Below, in pieces: positions 41,833 to 51,160 of a stretch of DNA of 64,000 nucleotides. Source of the DNA: Leptothermofonsia sichuanensis E412 (lineage in GTDB: Bacteria; Cyanobacteriota; Cyanobacteriia; Leptolyngbyales; Leptolyngbyaceae); the NCBI RefSeq assembly GCF_019891175.1, contig NZ_CP072600.1:310001-374000 (forward strand), given 5' to 3'. The position numbers were made by a program, and so were the translations under genes. Each line of letters opens with the position of its first letter. Position 1 is the first letter of the stretch. Below the pieces are notes generated by a model. It ran no database searches. It was not told the DNA's origin and saw only the letters and a list, made by a program, of their open reading frames with translations.

Positions 41833-43479
41833 CTATAGCTGTTGACAGATTTTATTTGCCTGTCGTCGCAGAGAGCGATTTCTAATCGGCTGATTCACCA
41901 GGGTCAGGCACCAGCGGTCGATTGCCTGTTCAGCTTTGGCAAAAATGGGCTGATCGTTGGGAACCAGCCTGGCTGCCATGATTGCTGGTTCAAACTTCCT
42001 CTGGGCAGCACGGCGATTGGCAATCGCAAAAATGCTCTGACTCCATTCAGCGATCGCCGCCTGCGCCTGGGAGTAGTCCGGGTCCTCTGGACCAATCTTG
42101 CGGACTTCCTGGATGGCATACCAGTAGGGCGAAGCCTGGTCGCTGTTAATGGCTTTGCTCACCCGTGCCCTGGCAGTCTCCAGGGAAGACCGGGAAGAAC
42201 CCGCGGGTTGAACTGGGGTTCCCGTTTCCGAACCTGCACTGCCGGATGTCCCGGTTCCTGGAGTGGAAGCGCCACCTGCTGGTGCAGTGATTGCATTCGT
42301 GGTTAAAGGGGGAGCACTGGCAACGATGGTGGGTGGTGGTGTTGAAGCGCGCAAACTGGCTGCCGCTGGCTGCTGCTGAGAATCTTTCTGAGTTGCAGCG
42401 GTTCCATTAGAGGGAATACCAGAACCAGTGGCAATTGCGACCGACGATCGCTGGGCAACCCCCTGGGTCATCGACACCCAATGTCGGGAGCAGACCCCTG
42501 CAATCAGCAACAGCGAAGCAGCCGTTACCCCGCCCCAAAACAGCCGCGATCGACCGGGTGCAATGTCTATTTCTGCGGCTCCATCCTCTGACTCTGAAGT
42601 TGTTTCAGGAACTGGCTGGCTGGCAACAGGTTCCTCAGTCGCTTGAGCAATGGGGTAGGGCGTTGTCATCGTTCCCTCTGGAGCCTGTGACTGAAAGCTA
42701 TGCTCTGGCGAGTCAGTAAAGCTCCAGCCAATGGTTGGCGCGCCCAGAGGGGGCAGCACCACCTGATGCAAGGTTTGGGTGGGACTGATCAGCAGTGCTC
42801 GCTGGACGGGTCGCCAGTTGTGATGGCTCAGTTCCATCAGGCGATCGCCCAGGAACTGTTCCAGCCCTGCCAGGGTGATGAATGGATGGGTACGAAAACC
42901 TTCCAGCAGGGCGGCCGTAAAAAATCCCTGCTTTAGGGTCAAGGATTCATGGGAGAACTGTCCCGGCAGGCAGGACAGAATCGTGGGAATCTCAAGGTAT
43001 TTTGCCAGTTCAGCCGTCTGACCACCCACAGATTCATTGGATAGACTCCCCTGGCTGCGGCTCATATCCAGTAGCACCAGTATCGACTCTGCCTGAACAG
43101 CTTTCAGCCGGTTGAAAATGACTTCTACTGGAATTGCCGTTGCCTGAAGATTGGCAGGGTTGGCATCAACTGGTACCAAATAGTCTCGCCCTTGAAGGGT
43201 TACCCCATACCCACTGAAAAACACCCAGAGCGAGTCACCTGGCTGAATATAATGCTGGCAAAGTAAATCTAGCCAGCCCTGAATGACTTCGCGCCTGGGG
43301 TAGGTTGGTTTTCCCCAGACGGGTGGAGAACTATCACTCAGCAACAGGCACTGGTCAGGTGGAAACCCGGCTTCATTGACCCAAAAATCCCGGATCGCCT
43401 GAGCATCTTCCTGGGCAAAGCTCAAGGGCTGAAGGAGATGATACTGATTAATGCCGATCGCAACTGCCCATCGTTTCAT
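41833..43479 (-). CDS. caspase-fold protein with Tyr/Ser in place of the His/Cys dyad (pseudo-orthocaspase)
   Basis: From ATG 43479 (MKRWAVAIGINQY) the protein has 548 residues. The peptidase C14 fold is clear in residues 1-220, but the catalytic histidine block reads FFSGYG (Tyr91) and the cysteine block reads LLDMSRSQG (Ser140, where active members have DCCHSG). This Tyr/Ser pairing is a recognised variant among cyanobacterial caspase homologues and should not cleave. A single transmembrane helix follows at about 312-331, then a Pro/Ala/Ser-rich region and a C-terminal helical domain (about 430-548). The caspase fold would be cytoplasmic and the tail periplasmic. It opens the minus-strand block with CHAT and exoprotein genes. 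Confidence 0.85.
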   Translation of the reverse strand: MKRWAVAIGINQYHLLQPLSFAQEDAQAIRDFWVNEAGFPPDQCLLLSDSSPPVWGKPTYPRREVIQGWLDLLCQHYIQPGDSLWVFFSGYGVTLQGRDYLVPVDANPANLQATAIPVEVIFNRLKAVQAESILVLLDMSRSQGSLSNESVGGQTAELAKYLEIPTILSCLPGQFSHESLTLKQGFFTAALLEGFRTHPFITLAGLEQFLGDRLMELSHHNWRPVQRALLISPTQTLHQVVLPPLGAPTIGWSFTDSPEHSFQSQAPEGTMTTPYPIAQATEEPVASQPVPETTSESEDGAAEIDIAPGRSRLFWGGVTAASLLLIAGVCSRHWVSMTQGVAQRSSVAIATGSGIPSNGTAATQKDSQQQPAAASLRASTPPPTIVASAPPLTTNAITAPAGGASTPGTGTSGSAGSETGTPVQPAGSSRSSLETARARVSKAINSDQASPYWYAIQEVRKIGPEDPDYSQAQAAIAEWSQSIFAIANRRAAQRKFEPAIMAARLVPNDQPIFAKAEQAIDRWCLTLVNQPIRNRSLRRQANKICQQL

Positions 43480-44062
43480 CACAGATGCCCCAATTTCTTG
43501 CAGTGGTTTCAAAAGCGCTGCTTGTCACTGTCTCAATACTGTCTCAGTCCTCAACGGCCTCAGGTTTTGAACGGCCTCAGGTTTTGCCGAAATTCAGCCT
43601 GCTCAAATTCTTGAATCGCTGATTTCGGTCTCGCATCGCTCTCTGTAGACAAAGTGCCCCAACCACTCCATCATGGCAACAAATTCAGCATAAGAAAAGA
43701 TGGGAGGTAGAGGGTATGAGAAAGAGGGCTATGGGGCTATTCAGCAGCATCCCAATTCCTGCTCCTCCTTCTTACCCTTTTTCTCTCTTCCAGAAGTGCG
43801 CCAAATTTGTGAGTTGGAGGCAAGATAAAAACACCCTTACTTTCATCGTTGCTTTGATTCACAGGAAGGAGGGCATTGCCAGTTTCAACCATGAATGTCA
43901 GGACTAAATATAGCGATCCTGTTTTACAGTGGTGTGCAACGTTAAGGAATGGGTCCCCCTCCATTGACCAATCAAGCATTAATTAAGTCATTTCCCAAAG
44001 ACTGGTTTTGCAAATGTGCTCCCAAGCTTGTGCCAACTCATTTTCGGAAAGGAGCTAGAAAT
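43480..44062. other. intergenic region between divergent genes, no gene seen
   Basis: Should contain the promoters of the pseudo-caspase (minus) and of the secreted protein (plus). A direct repeat, CAGTCCTCAACGGCCTCAGG then GAACGGCCTCAGGTTTTG, occurs at 43545-43580. Open frames here lack ribosome-binding sites and family features. Confidence 0.5.
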
Positions 44063-44728
44063 ATGCGTCTATCCAATCCCTTGCAGAGCGTGATTCGAAT
44101 GGCTGGAAACCGCTGGCTGAGCAGGAAGATGACTCCTGTTGGTGTGGCGGCGTTGTTAAGCCTGACGGGTGGTTGGTTGGGGATGGGGGCGATCGCCCCT
44201 GCTCCTGTGCAGGCATACACTGGACGGCTGACCATTACCCTCAGCACCCAGCCAGGAGAGTCCTTTGAAGCCTTGCTACGTCGGGCAGAAGCGGTTGCCA
44301 GAGCCGGTGCTCAACGTAGTTTTGACCGCGATATTCTGGTCACTGATGTCCTCATCGTTGTCTCTGCCGAACACCTGTCCAGAATTTCTCCGATTCTGGC
44401 CCTGGAAGCCACCCGCACCCAGTGGAGTCGGTTCCCCGATACCCGGCGTTGGGCTACCTACTTCAAAAATGCCAAAACGCTGCTTGGCTTTACTCCCAGC
44501 CCCTCAACCACAGCGACTTCCCCTGCTCCTGCTCCGCCTGCCGCCACTCCTCCCCAGCCTGCTCCTGGAACTCCAGATGGCGGACCTGCGCAACCCCTTA
44601 CCCCGACTCAACCGGCAATCGACGAAACAGGCGGTTCCACTGAACTTCCCTTGGATAACCCACCGGAAACCATTCCCACAGGTAGACCTCAAATCCTCCC
44701 GGATCGAATTCCTTCACCTGTCAGGTGA
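44063..44728 (+). CDS. secreted Pro-rich protein of unknown function
   Basis: ATG 44063 follows AGGAG by 9 nt and gives 221 residues. A long basic N-terminus and hydrophobic segment (VGVAALLSLTGGWLGMGAIA) ending near PVQAY form a signal peptide. A folded region of about 90 residues (RLTITLSTQPGESFEALLRR ... LLGFT) precedes a Pro/Ala/Thr-rich tail (residues about 135-221). I recognise no catalytic motif. Similar short secreted proteins occur across cyanobacteria without known role. It is a single gene transcribed towards chlP, with about 210 bp between them. Confidence 0.75.
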   Translation: MRLSNPLQSVIRMAGNRWLSRKMTPVGVAALLSLTGGWLGMGAIAPAPVQAYTGRLTITLSTQPGESFEALLRRAEAVARAGAQRSFDRDILVTDVLIVVSAEHLSRISPILALEATRTQWSRFPDTRRWATYFKNAKTLLGFTPSPSTTATSPAPAPPAATPPQPAPGTPDGGPAQPLTPTQPAIDETGGSTELPLDNPPETIPTGRPQILPDRIPSPVR

Positions 44729-44939
44729 GGGAGAGGAAAGGGGGAAGGAGGGAGGAGAGTGGGGTAGCTTGCTTGACCCCTTCATCCCTTTACGGGCTGT
44801 TCCTGTTTGTTAAGCTCTGTAATCTGAATTGTTAAACTCTATTTCAAGTTGCCAGGATCCAGGCAAGTCAGGCATCGGTCTGCAAAACGTCCATGATAGG
44901 ATGCTTTCTCGTAGCGTCTGAAAGATCAGGAGAAAACCT

Positions 44940-46163
44940 TTGGCACTACGGGTTGCTGTTGTAGGTGGAGGTCCAGCCGGTTCCTCTACGGCTGAAGTTC
45001 TGGCAAAAGCTGGTATTGAAACCTTTTTATTTGAGCGCAAATTAGACAACGTTAAGCCCTGCGGTGGTGCCATTCCGCTTTGCATGGTGAGTGAATTTGA
45101 TTTGCCTCCCGAAATCATCGACCGGCGAGTCCGCAAGATGAAAATGATCTCGCCGTCTAATGTCGAGGTCGATATCGGTAGTACGCTCAGGGATGATGAA
45201 TATATTGGCATGTGCCGCCGGGAAGTCCTAGATGGCTTTCTGCGCGATCGCGCCGCTGCCTTTGGTGCAAAGGTAATTAATGGCACCATGCATAAGCTTG
45301 AGATCCCTGGCAACGATAAAGACCCCTACACCCTCCACTATGCGGATCACTCGAATGGCTCCCTGGAAGGGGAAAACAAGACTCTGCAAGTGGATGTTGT
45401 GATTGGGGCGGATGGAGCAAATTCGCGGGTTGCGAAAGCAATTGATGCAGGGGACTATAACTATGCGATCGCCTTCCAGGAACGCATTCGCCTCCCGGAA
45501 GACAAAATGGCGTATTACGAAGAACTGGCAGAGATGTACGTTGGGGATGATGTTTCCCCTGACTTTTACGCCTGGGTGTTCCCGAAATACGACCATGTGG
45601 CAGTCGGTACCGGCACCATGAAGCCGAATCAGGCCCGCATCAAGGAACTGCAAGCGGGGATTCGTGCCCGTGCAGCGGCAAAACTGAGAGGTGGCAAAAT
45701 TATTCGAGTAGAAGCCCATCCCATTCCCGAACATCCCAGACCCCGGCGGGTTGTGGGACGGGTTGCCCTGGTGGGGGATGCCGCCGGAACGGTGACCAAA
45801 TCTTCCGGTGAAGGCATTTACTTTGCGGCTAAGTCTGGTCGGATGTGTGCTGAAACCATTGTGGAACTGACCCACGGTGGGGAGCGCATTCCAACAGAAC
45901 AGGACCTCAAAACCTACATTAAACGCTGGGATAGGAAGTATGGTGCGACCTATCTGGTGCTTGACCTGTTGCAGCGGGTTTTCTATCGCTCAGATGCCAC
46001 CCGTGAGGCATTTGTCGAAATGTGTGCAGACATGGATGTACAGAAGCTCACTTTCGACAGCTACCTCTACAAGACTGTGGTTCCTGCCAACCCTCTGATT
46101 CAGCTCAAAATTACGGCAAAGACCATTGGCAGTCTTTTGCGGGGTAATGCGCTGGCTCCCTAG
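44940..46163 (+). CDS. chlP: geranylgeranyl diphosphate/chlorophyll reductase
   Basis: The 407-residue flavoprotein starts at TTG with AGGAG 9 nt upstream. It has the N-terminal dinucleotide-binding motif VVGGGPAGSSTAEVL, the KPCGGAIP block, VVIGADGANSRVAKAI, and the second FAD contact RVALVGDAAGTVTKSSGEGI, all typical of ChlP/BchP. The enzyme reduces the geranylgeranyl chain to phytyl using NADPH, for chlorophyll a, phylloquinone and tocopherol. It acts at the thylakoid membrane. The length is normal and no residue looks out of place. A family B repeat starts at the stop codon. Confidence 0.96.
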   Translation: MALRVAVVGGGPAGSSTAEVLAKAGIETFLFERKLDNVKPCGGAIPLCMVSEFDLPPEIIDRRVRKMKMISPSNVEVDIGSTLRDDEYIGMCRREVLDGFLRDRAAAFGAKVINGTMHKLEIPGNDKDPYTLHYADHSNGSLEGENKTLQVDVVIGADGANSRVAKAIDAGDYNYAIAFQERIRLPEDKMAYYEELAEMYVGDDVSPDFYAWVFPKYDHVAVGTGTMKPNQARIKELQAGIRARAAAKLRGGKIIRVEAHPIPEHPRPRRVVGRVALVGDAAGTVTKSSGEGIYFAAKSGRMCAETIVELTHGGERIPTEQDLKTYIKRWDRKYGATYLVLDLLQRVFYRSDATREAFVEMCADMDVQKLTFDSYLYKTVVPANPLIQLKITAKTIGSLLRGNALAP

Positions 46164-46265
46164 AACGCCGGTACAGAAATCGGCTTTCTTCTACCGGATA
46201 CCCAGGTTTCGTTGAATTTCTCACAAGAAATTCGATTTCTTGGAATCCTGAACCGATGCTCTAGA
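46163..46265. repeat. dispersed repeat family B, copy 2
   Basis: Starts AGAACGCCGGTACAGAAATC at the 3' end of chlP, includes TTTCTCACAAGAAAT and ends CTGAACCGATGCTCTAG. It is inverted relative to 8329-8400 and contains an additional segment TCTACCGGATACCCAGG. Confidence 0.75.
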
Positions 46266-46358
46266 GGGCTGTTGCAACAATGAATCCGATTTCCCTCCGA
46301 ATTCTCCTTCTCTGGAAAGTTCGGAGGGTTAATATATTTTGACCCTGTTCCCTGTCTC

Positions 46359-48386
46359 CTATCCCCTGTCCCTTGCTATAGAGCCTGACGGATTCCCCAA
46401 ACTGCCCGTGGCAGCCTCGTGAACTTCAGCTAAATCAGGAGCCGGGGGGGGGTCTGATTCATGACTGGGATGGAAATAGTCGTAGATCTGGTGTGCCAAT
46501 CGGGGACCGATGCCGGGAACCTGGGCGATTTGCTGGGGGCTGGCTTCACGCAGATAGTCAATCGACCGGAAAGTTGCCAGAAGCTGTTTCTGCCGATGCT
46601 GTCCCAGTCCGGGGATCTCATCCAGACGCGATCGCCGCATCCGGTCAGACCGCTGCTGACGGTGGAAACTGACGGCAAACCGATGGGCTTCATCCCGCAG
46701 ACGGCGAAGAAGTTGCACTCCCGGTTGCTCTGCATCGGTATTCAGGGGCAGGGACTCTCCTGGCAAAAAAATCTCCTCCCGCTGTTTAGCCAGACTGACT
46801 ACCCGCACATCCTCCAACAAATTCATGGTTCGCAAGGCATTGACCACAGCAGAAAGCTGCCCCTTGCCACCGTCAATCATAATCAGGTCTGGGAAGTCTG
46901 AAGTTGCTGTGACGTACCGATCCAGGACAGAGCTTTCCTCACTCCGTACCGGCTCTCCTCGCTCTTTCATGGCAGCGTATTTGCGGAAACGACGGGTGAT
47001 GACCTCTGCCATTGAGGCAAAGTCATCTGAGTGTCCGGCAGTGACCGTGGGGTTTTTAATTTTGTAATGACGGTAGTGTTGCTTGGCTGGCAAGCCATCA
47101 ATAAAGACAACCTGGGAAGCAACAGCGTCCGATCCCTGAACATGGGAAATGTCATAGCCCTCAATCCGGCGGGGCAGGTCAGGCAGATCGAGCAGTTCTG
47201 CCAGGTCTTGCATGGCCTGGGTGTTGCGATCAGCAAAGCGCTGGGTGCGAGCCAGTTCATACTCCGCATTGCGCTCCACCATTTCAATCAGTTCTGCTTT
47301 AGTCTGCCGTTGGGGGGCAAGGATGGAAACTTTGCGCCCTTTCACCTGACTGAGGAACTCGGCCAGCATATCGGCCTCTGGCAATTCGTGCTGGACCAGA
47401 ATTTCTGCCGGAATTTCCACGGCATCGACCGTCTGAAAGTGTTCTTCCAGCACCCGTTGCAAAATGGCTCCAGGGGTGCCAGACTGCGCATCGGCAACAA
47501 ACCCCAGTCGTCCAACCAGCCGCCCGGCTCGAATCTGAAATAACTGGACACAGGCATGATGTTCATCGGCAGCCAGGGCGATCGCATCCCGCGAGATGGT
47601 ATCGTCTGCCAGAGAAACCTTCTGGTCAGCCGCGATGGTTTTGATGCCGCTGATCTGGTCACGGATGCGAGCCGCTGCTTCAAAGTTGAGGGATTCTGCG
47701 GCCTGCTCCATCTGCTGCGTCAGAATATCCTCCAGTTCCCGGGTTCGTCCCTGGAACACCATAGCCACCTTTTGCACAGTTTTGTGATACTCTTCCGGGC
47801 TGATCAGCTTCTGACATACCCCGGGGCAGCGTCCAATATCGTAATTAAGGCAGGGACGGTCCTTAAATAACGGTTGTGGACGCTGGCGCAGGGGAAAAAT
47901 GCGCTTGACCAGATGCAACGTGCGGCGCAGCAGTCCCACATCCACATAGGGACCATAGAAGCGGTCTTTGCCCTTACCCTGATGGCGTCTGCGGGTGATG
48001 AAGATACGGGGATAGTCCTCCGACCAGGTAATACAGAGCCAGGGATATTTCTTGTCATCCTTCAACAGCACATTGAAGTGGGGCTGGTGCTGCTTGACCA
48101 GGTTAGCTTCCAGGGCCAGGGCTTCTGCTTCCGTGTCCGTGACAATGAATTCAACTTCGACCACCTGGCGCACCATCAGGCTGATGCGGGGGGTGTGATG
48201 GGGACCACTTTGAAAGTAAGACCGGACTCGCGATCGCAACTTCTTGGACTTACCAATGTAGAGGATCTGGTCAGTGCTATCCCGCATTAGGTAAACCCCC
48301 GGTTCAGGCGGAATCTCTTTGAGACGGATTTCCAGACGTTCAGGGTCTTTAACCAGCGGCAGCGTTTTTGCAGAGGTCACGAGCAA
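46359..48386 (-). CDS. uvrC: excinuclease ABC subunit C
   Basis: The 675-residue protein has all UvrC parts in order: GIY-YIG nuclease at the N-terminus ([21 protein letters not shown], residues about 30-110), a Cys-containing segment ([13 protein letters not shown]), the UVR motif that binds UvrB (about 215-250), the RNase H-like 5' nuclease ([28 protein letters not shown]) and a C-terminal HhH pair (about 590-640, [16 protein letters not shown]). It makes the dual incisions in nucleotide excision repair. TTG 48386 and GTG 48380 are both possible starts. Single gene. Confidence 0.96.
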   Translation of the reverse strand: MLVTSAKTLPLVKDPERLEIRLKEIPPEPGVYLMRDSTDQILYIGKSKKLRSRVRSYFQSGPHHTPRISLMVRQVVEVEFIVTDTEAEALALEANLVKQHQPHFNVLLKDDKKYPWLCITWSEDYPRIFITRRRHQGKGKDRFYGPYVDVGLLRRTLHLVKRIFPLRQRPQPLFKDRPCLNYDIGRCPGVCQKLISPEEYHKTVQKVAMVFQGRTRELEDILTQQMEQAAESLNFEAAARIRDQISGIKTIAADQKVSLADDTISRDAIALAADEHHACVQLFQIRAGRLVGRLGFVADAQSGTPGAILQRVLEEHFQTVDAVEIPAEILVQHELPEADMLAEFLSQVKGRKVSILAPQRQTKAELIEMVERNAEYELARTQRFADRNTQAMQDLAELLDLPDLPRRIEGYDISHVQGSDAVASQVVFIDGLPAKQHYRHYKIKNPTVTAGHSDDFASMAEVITRRFRKYAAMKERGEPVRSEESSVLDRYVTATSDFPDLIMIDGGKGQLSAVVNALRTMNLLEDVRVVSLAKQREEIFLPGESLPLNTDAEQPGVQLLRRLRDEAHRFAVSFHRQQRSDRMRRSRLDEIPGLGQHRQKQLLATFRSIDYLREASPQQIAQVPGIGPRLAHQIYDYFHPSHESDPPPAPDLAEVHEAATGSLGNPSGSIARDRG

Positions 48387-48419
48387 CTGTAAGAAAACTA
48401 AGGGGCACTGATTCAGTCT

Positions 48420-48490
48420 ACAAGCCTATCCAAAAAGCCCAAACGGACAAAGCCCAAACTCAGACCGAAGAAGTTTTCAGATAGGCTTTA
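48420..48490. repeat. AAAGCCTATC hairpin element
   Basis: CAAGCCTATCCAAAAAGCCC ... AAGTTTTCAGATAGGCTTTA. The ends are inverted (AAGCCTATC/GATAGGCTT). The same element is nested in repeat family A at 3533-3602 and a partial copy is at 9494-9530. Confidence 0.75.
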
Positions 48491-48589
48491 AGGAGCTTTA
48501 TGAGGCTCCCATCAATTCTAGATGAATCTACAAAGGACTTTGATGGACGAACGTGATCCTGTCATCCGTAATGGGGAATATAGAAGATG

Positions 48590-48595
48590 TATAAT
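48590..48595 (+). promoter_or_regulatory. possible -10 element of the 70-residue gene
   Basis: A perfect TATAAT lies 30 bp upstream of the ATG at 48625. No convincing -35 is seen at the usual distance. Confidence 0.4.
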
Positions 48596-48624
48596 ATAGA
48601 ACATTAATTCTGTGGTTTTCCCCT

Positions 48625-48837
48625 ATGAACGTGGAAGAGTTTGAACTCCAGGCTCGTGATGTAATTGAACAGACCCTCAATCATCTTCAGACGGCTACGC
48701 TGCTGGCTACAGAACTGGAAACCAGAATTGCAGAGGCGGGACAATCGGTTCAGGCACTTGGACAATTGATTGAAAGGTTTGTTGCAGATCAAAAAAATCA
48801 GCAAAATCAGCAAAATCAGCCCAGTTCAGATGAGTAG
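48625..48837 (+). CDS. small coiled-coil protein of unknown function
   Basis: The 70-residue protein (MNVEEFELQARDVIEQTLNH...) is acidic and helical with hydrophobic spacing typical of a short coiled coil (residues 5-57). It ends in a Gln/Asn-rich tail (KNQQNQQNQ) encoded by repeats of CAGCAAAAT. No clear ribosome-binding site, but a TATAAT is well placed. The overlapping minus-strand frame has no supporting features. No family recognised. Confidence 0.6.
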   Translation: MNVEEFELQARDVIEQTLNHLQTATLLATELETRIAEAGQSVQALGQLIERFVADQKNQQNQQNQPSSDE

Positions 48838-48982
48838 CAGACAGACTGGACGCATCCAGTTTAGAAGTCAGTTAAATTTTTAACTTTGTAATCATTCCTG
48901 AGGAACATAAATTCAAGAGCACCTCGTCCTCGCTCCAGCCTGGTAACGGGGCTATGAACACACGCTAATCACATACGCTATA

Positions 48983-49083
48983 GTCGAATGGCACTGACAT
49001 AAGAGGTTAAAGATCTCCAACTTCTTGAAGAAGTTGGAGATCTAAGTGAACGCATTTGGCTTAATTCAGTGACATTCCGCTAT
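48983..49083. repeat. family F hairpin repeat, copy 1
   Basis: GGCACTGACATAAGAGGTTA leads into AGATCTCCAACTTCTTGAAG and the matching AAGTTGGAGATCT, then GGCTTAATTCAGTGACATTCC. An inverted copy lies on the other side of the methyltransferase gene at 50157-50251. Confidence 0.85.
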
Positions 49084-49180
49084 AGTCAGTAGGCAAGTTG
49101 ACCGGAGATTTGCTGCCTGAGCGTGGTGCTGATGACAACCAGCCCACTCCAGACATGGCTCTTAATATTCCTCAGATACT

Positions 49181-50044
49181 ATGGATGAAGCGCAACTCAA
49201 GGATGTCCTCCAGAAATACAAGTTCTACCATGTCATTCAGCTAACAGAGACATTATTCACCCCAGGTTGGGATCATCTTCTGGACTTACAGAAGCCAATT
49301 CACCGATTTCTGCGTGGCATTGAGCTGAAAGATAAACGATTTCTGGATATTGGTTGCCGGGATGGGTTGTTTTCCTTTGAGGCAGAAAAGTTGGGGGCTA
49401 AAGAGGTCATTGGTATAGACAATGACCTCTCGCCAGCGGCTATTGAGTTTCTCATTCCTTACTTCAACTCAAAGGTTCAATTCCATGAATTGAACCTGTT
49501 GCATCTGACGCCTGAAAAATTTGGGCTATTCGATGTGGTGCTCTTTGCTGGAGTCCTGTACCATCTCCGCTACCCTTTCTGGGCTTTAAAGATGATTAGA
49601 GATGTCTTGAATGAGGATGGGTTGCTTATCATTGAAACCGGGATTTGGGTTGACAGTAACCAGCGTTCTCTTCTGTTTTGCCCCATTGGCAATGAAAGCC
49701 CTTATGAACCAACCAGTTGTACGTTTTTCAACATTAAAGGGTTGATTGATACCCTGTTTAGCCTGGGGTTAGTGGTCGAGCAAATTGAACTTCTGAATGT
49801 TCAGGGTTCTCTGGAACTCCTGCCTCCAAAATTGCAGACTATTGAAATCGCCATTACGAATGAGAAAGTTGAGCGGTTGAGTTCTCCTCAAGTCCGGTTA
49901 AACCCTGCTCCGGAGTCTGAAGTGTTTGACCGGGTGACCCTGGTGTGTAGAAAGCGTTCAGACATCATCGATTGGAACGTGATGCAATATTGGGATGGCA
50001 CTCACAAAGTCCACGACACCAACAAGCTTTTTGCCAGTGATTAG
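49181..50044 (+). CDS. CmoB-like (DUF1698) class I methyltransferase
   Basis: The 287-residue protein has an N-terminal helical segment typical of the CmoB/DUF1698 group (FYHVIQLTETLFTPGWDHL) and a Rossmann methyltransferase core: motif I FLDIGCRDGLFSFEAEKLGA, the acidic loop VIGIDND, and VVLFAGVLYHLRYPFWAL. CmoB modifies U34 of tRNA with a carboxy-SAM group, but many relatives in cyanobacteria have other unknown substrates. The C-terminal 80 residues do not match CmoB. Two inverted family F repeats enclose the gene. Confidence 0.8.
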   Translation: MDEAQLKDVLQKYKFYHVIQLTETLFTPGWDHLLDLQKPIHRFLRGIELKDKRFLDIGCRDGLFSFEAEKLGAKEVIGIDNDLSPAAIEFLIPYFNSKVQFHELNLLHLTPEKFGLFDVVLFAGVLYHLRYPFWALKMIRDVLNEDGLLIIETGIWVDSNQRSLLFCPIGNESPYEPTSCTFFNIKGLIDTLFSLGLVVEQIELLNVQGSLELLPPKLQTIEIAITNEKVERLSSPQVRLNPAPESEVFDRVTLVCRKRSDIIDWNVMQYWDGTHKVHDTNKLFASD

Positions 50045-50084
50045 TGGTCTGTATACAGAATTGACAAACCATCAGGATGCCCTA

Positions 50085-50118
50085 AAAAAAGCCCTGGCGG
50101 TCTCTTCGACGGGGCTTT
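50085..50118 (+). terminator. hairpin 3' of the methyltransferase gene
   Basis: AAAAGCCC (50088-50095) pairs with GGGCTTTT (50112-50119) around CTTCGA, and the stem ends in TTTT. It lies 40 bp after the stop and could terminate transcription on both strands. Confidence 0.5.
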
Positions 50119-50156
50119 TGAGGAATGTTTCCCCGCTGTCTGAAAGGACCGCCAGA

Positions 50157-50251
50157 GGAATGTCACTGAAATTAAGCCGGATGCACTCGCTCAGATCTCC
50201 AACTTCTCCGAGAAGTTGGAGATCTTTAACCTTTTATGTCAGTGCCATTGG
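50157..50251. repeat. family F hairpin repeat, copy 2 (inverted)
   Basis: Reads GGAATGTCACTGAAATTAAG, then AGATCTCCAACTTCTCCGAG and AAGTTGGAGATCTTTAACC, ending TATGTCAGTGCC, which is the reverse complement of 48983-49083 with a few changes. Confidence 0.85.
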
Positions 50252-50427
50252 ACCGCCAGAGGCTTTGGATTTTGGTATTTCCCCTGGTTGCAAAGTTGAA
50301 GTTTCGTAACCCTCCTCAGGAGAATTTCCAGCTTCCCAGAACAGCCAGGAGAGTTAGAAGCTCTCCGAGAGCATAACAAAGTGGGAGCTTCGTCACAGGG
50401 AAGTGGGAAGTTATTTCTTAACAACCT

Positions 50428-51129
50428 CTAAGCGGCTGCCTGTACCTTCAGGTCGCCGCAATAGGTGTCATAAACCCCATCCAGAAATTGCCACAGAGCT
50501 GTTGCAGCCTGGTCAGCTACTTCCAGGACCTGTGCTTGCCTGGCAGGAGTGTCCGCGTGTTGCTCAATTAACTTCAGTTCAGCTTCGGTGTGCCACACAT
50601 CTGCCTGTTCATGAACCGTGAAGAATTGATAGTCTTCAGGATTGGTCATGCCATAGAACTGCTTCAAGCCATCGACTTTGACGGAAGCCACTGCCGGAAT
50701 TTGGGATTCATAGGCATACAGTGCCGCCAGACCCACATAGAACGGAGAGTGGAGACACAGGTTGCGGAAAGTTTCGACCAGATTGAGCGTGGCGGGCAGG
50801 GGAACCGCCTCCACCAATTCTGCTTCGGTAGCACCCAGGGAGAGGGCAAATCGTTTCCACAGGGCCGGGTGGTTGTTTTCACCCCGCTCTTCCTCAATCA
50901 GGTTTTCCAGAATCTCTTGGCGGGCTGAGATGGAGCCGTCAAGGGCAGGGGTGTTGAAATGAACTGCGCTCAGGTAGGTGGGGAACGCCAGCACATTCTG
51001 AAAATACTGAATGGCGTAGTGCTTCAAATGTTCACGGGTCAATTTGCCTTCAGTCCAGGCAACATAAAAGGGATGGGTCAGCAGATGTTTTTGATCAACG
51101 GTTGCTTTTAACTGTTCACGAATTGCCAT
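50428..51129 (-). CDS. CADD-like / TenA-superfamily protein, putative folate (pABA) route
   Basis: GGAGG lies 6 nt before ATG 51129, which therefore is preferred to the upstream ATG 51168. The 233-residue protein is all-helical with the iron-ligand pattern of the CADD family: a Glu/His-rich segment LIEEERGENNHPALW and VHEQADVWHTEAEL. CADD proteins are TenA/PqqC-fold di-metal oxygenases; in Chlamydia CADD supplies para-aminobenzoate for folate using one of its own tyrosines. Tyr residues near the active site are present here but I cannot tell which would be used. The gene follows the Ap4A phosphorylase-like gene with 31 bp between them, probably one operon. Confidence 0.8.
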   Translation of the reverse strand: MAIREQLKATVDQKHLLTHPFYVAWTEGKLTREHLKHYAIQYFQNVLAFPTYLSAVHFNTPALDGSISARQEILENLIEEERGENNHPALWKRFALSLGATEAELVEAVPLPATLNLVETFRNLCLHSPFYVGLAALYAYESQIPAVASVKVDGLKQFYGMTNPEDYQFFTVHEQADVWHTEAELKLIEQHADTPARQAQVLEVADQAATALWQFLDGVYDTYCGDLKVQAAA

Positions 51130-51160
51130 GCGTCCTCCGCCGGGTATGTAAGCAGGAATC

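Noticed and set aside
31060-43479. An antiviral (type III CRISPR/gasdermin-like) caspase system
   Set aside because: CHAT and caspase folds occur in such systems, but no effector nuclease, gasdermin or CRISPR component is here, and DUF928/CHASE2/TpsA neighbours point to an envelope role.
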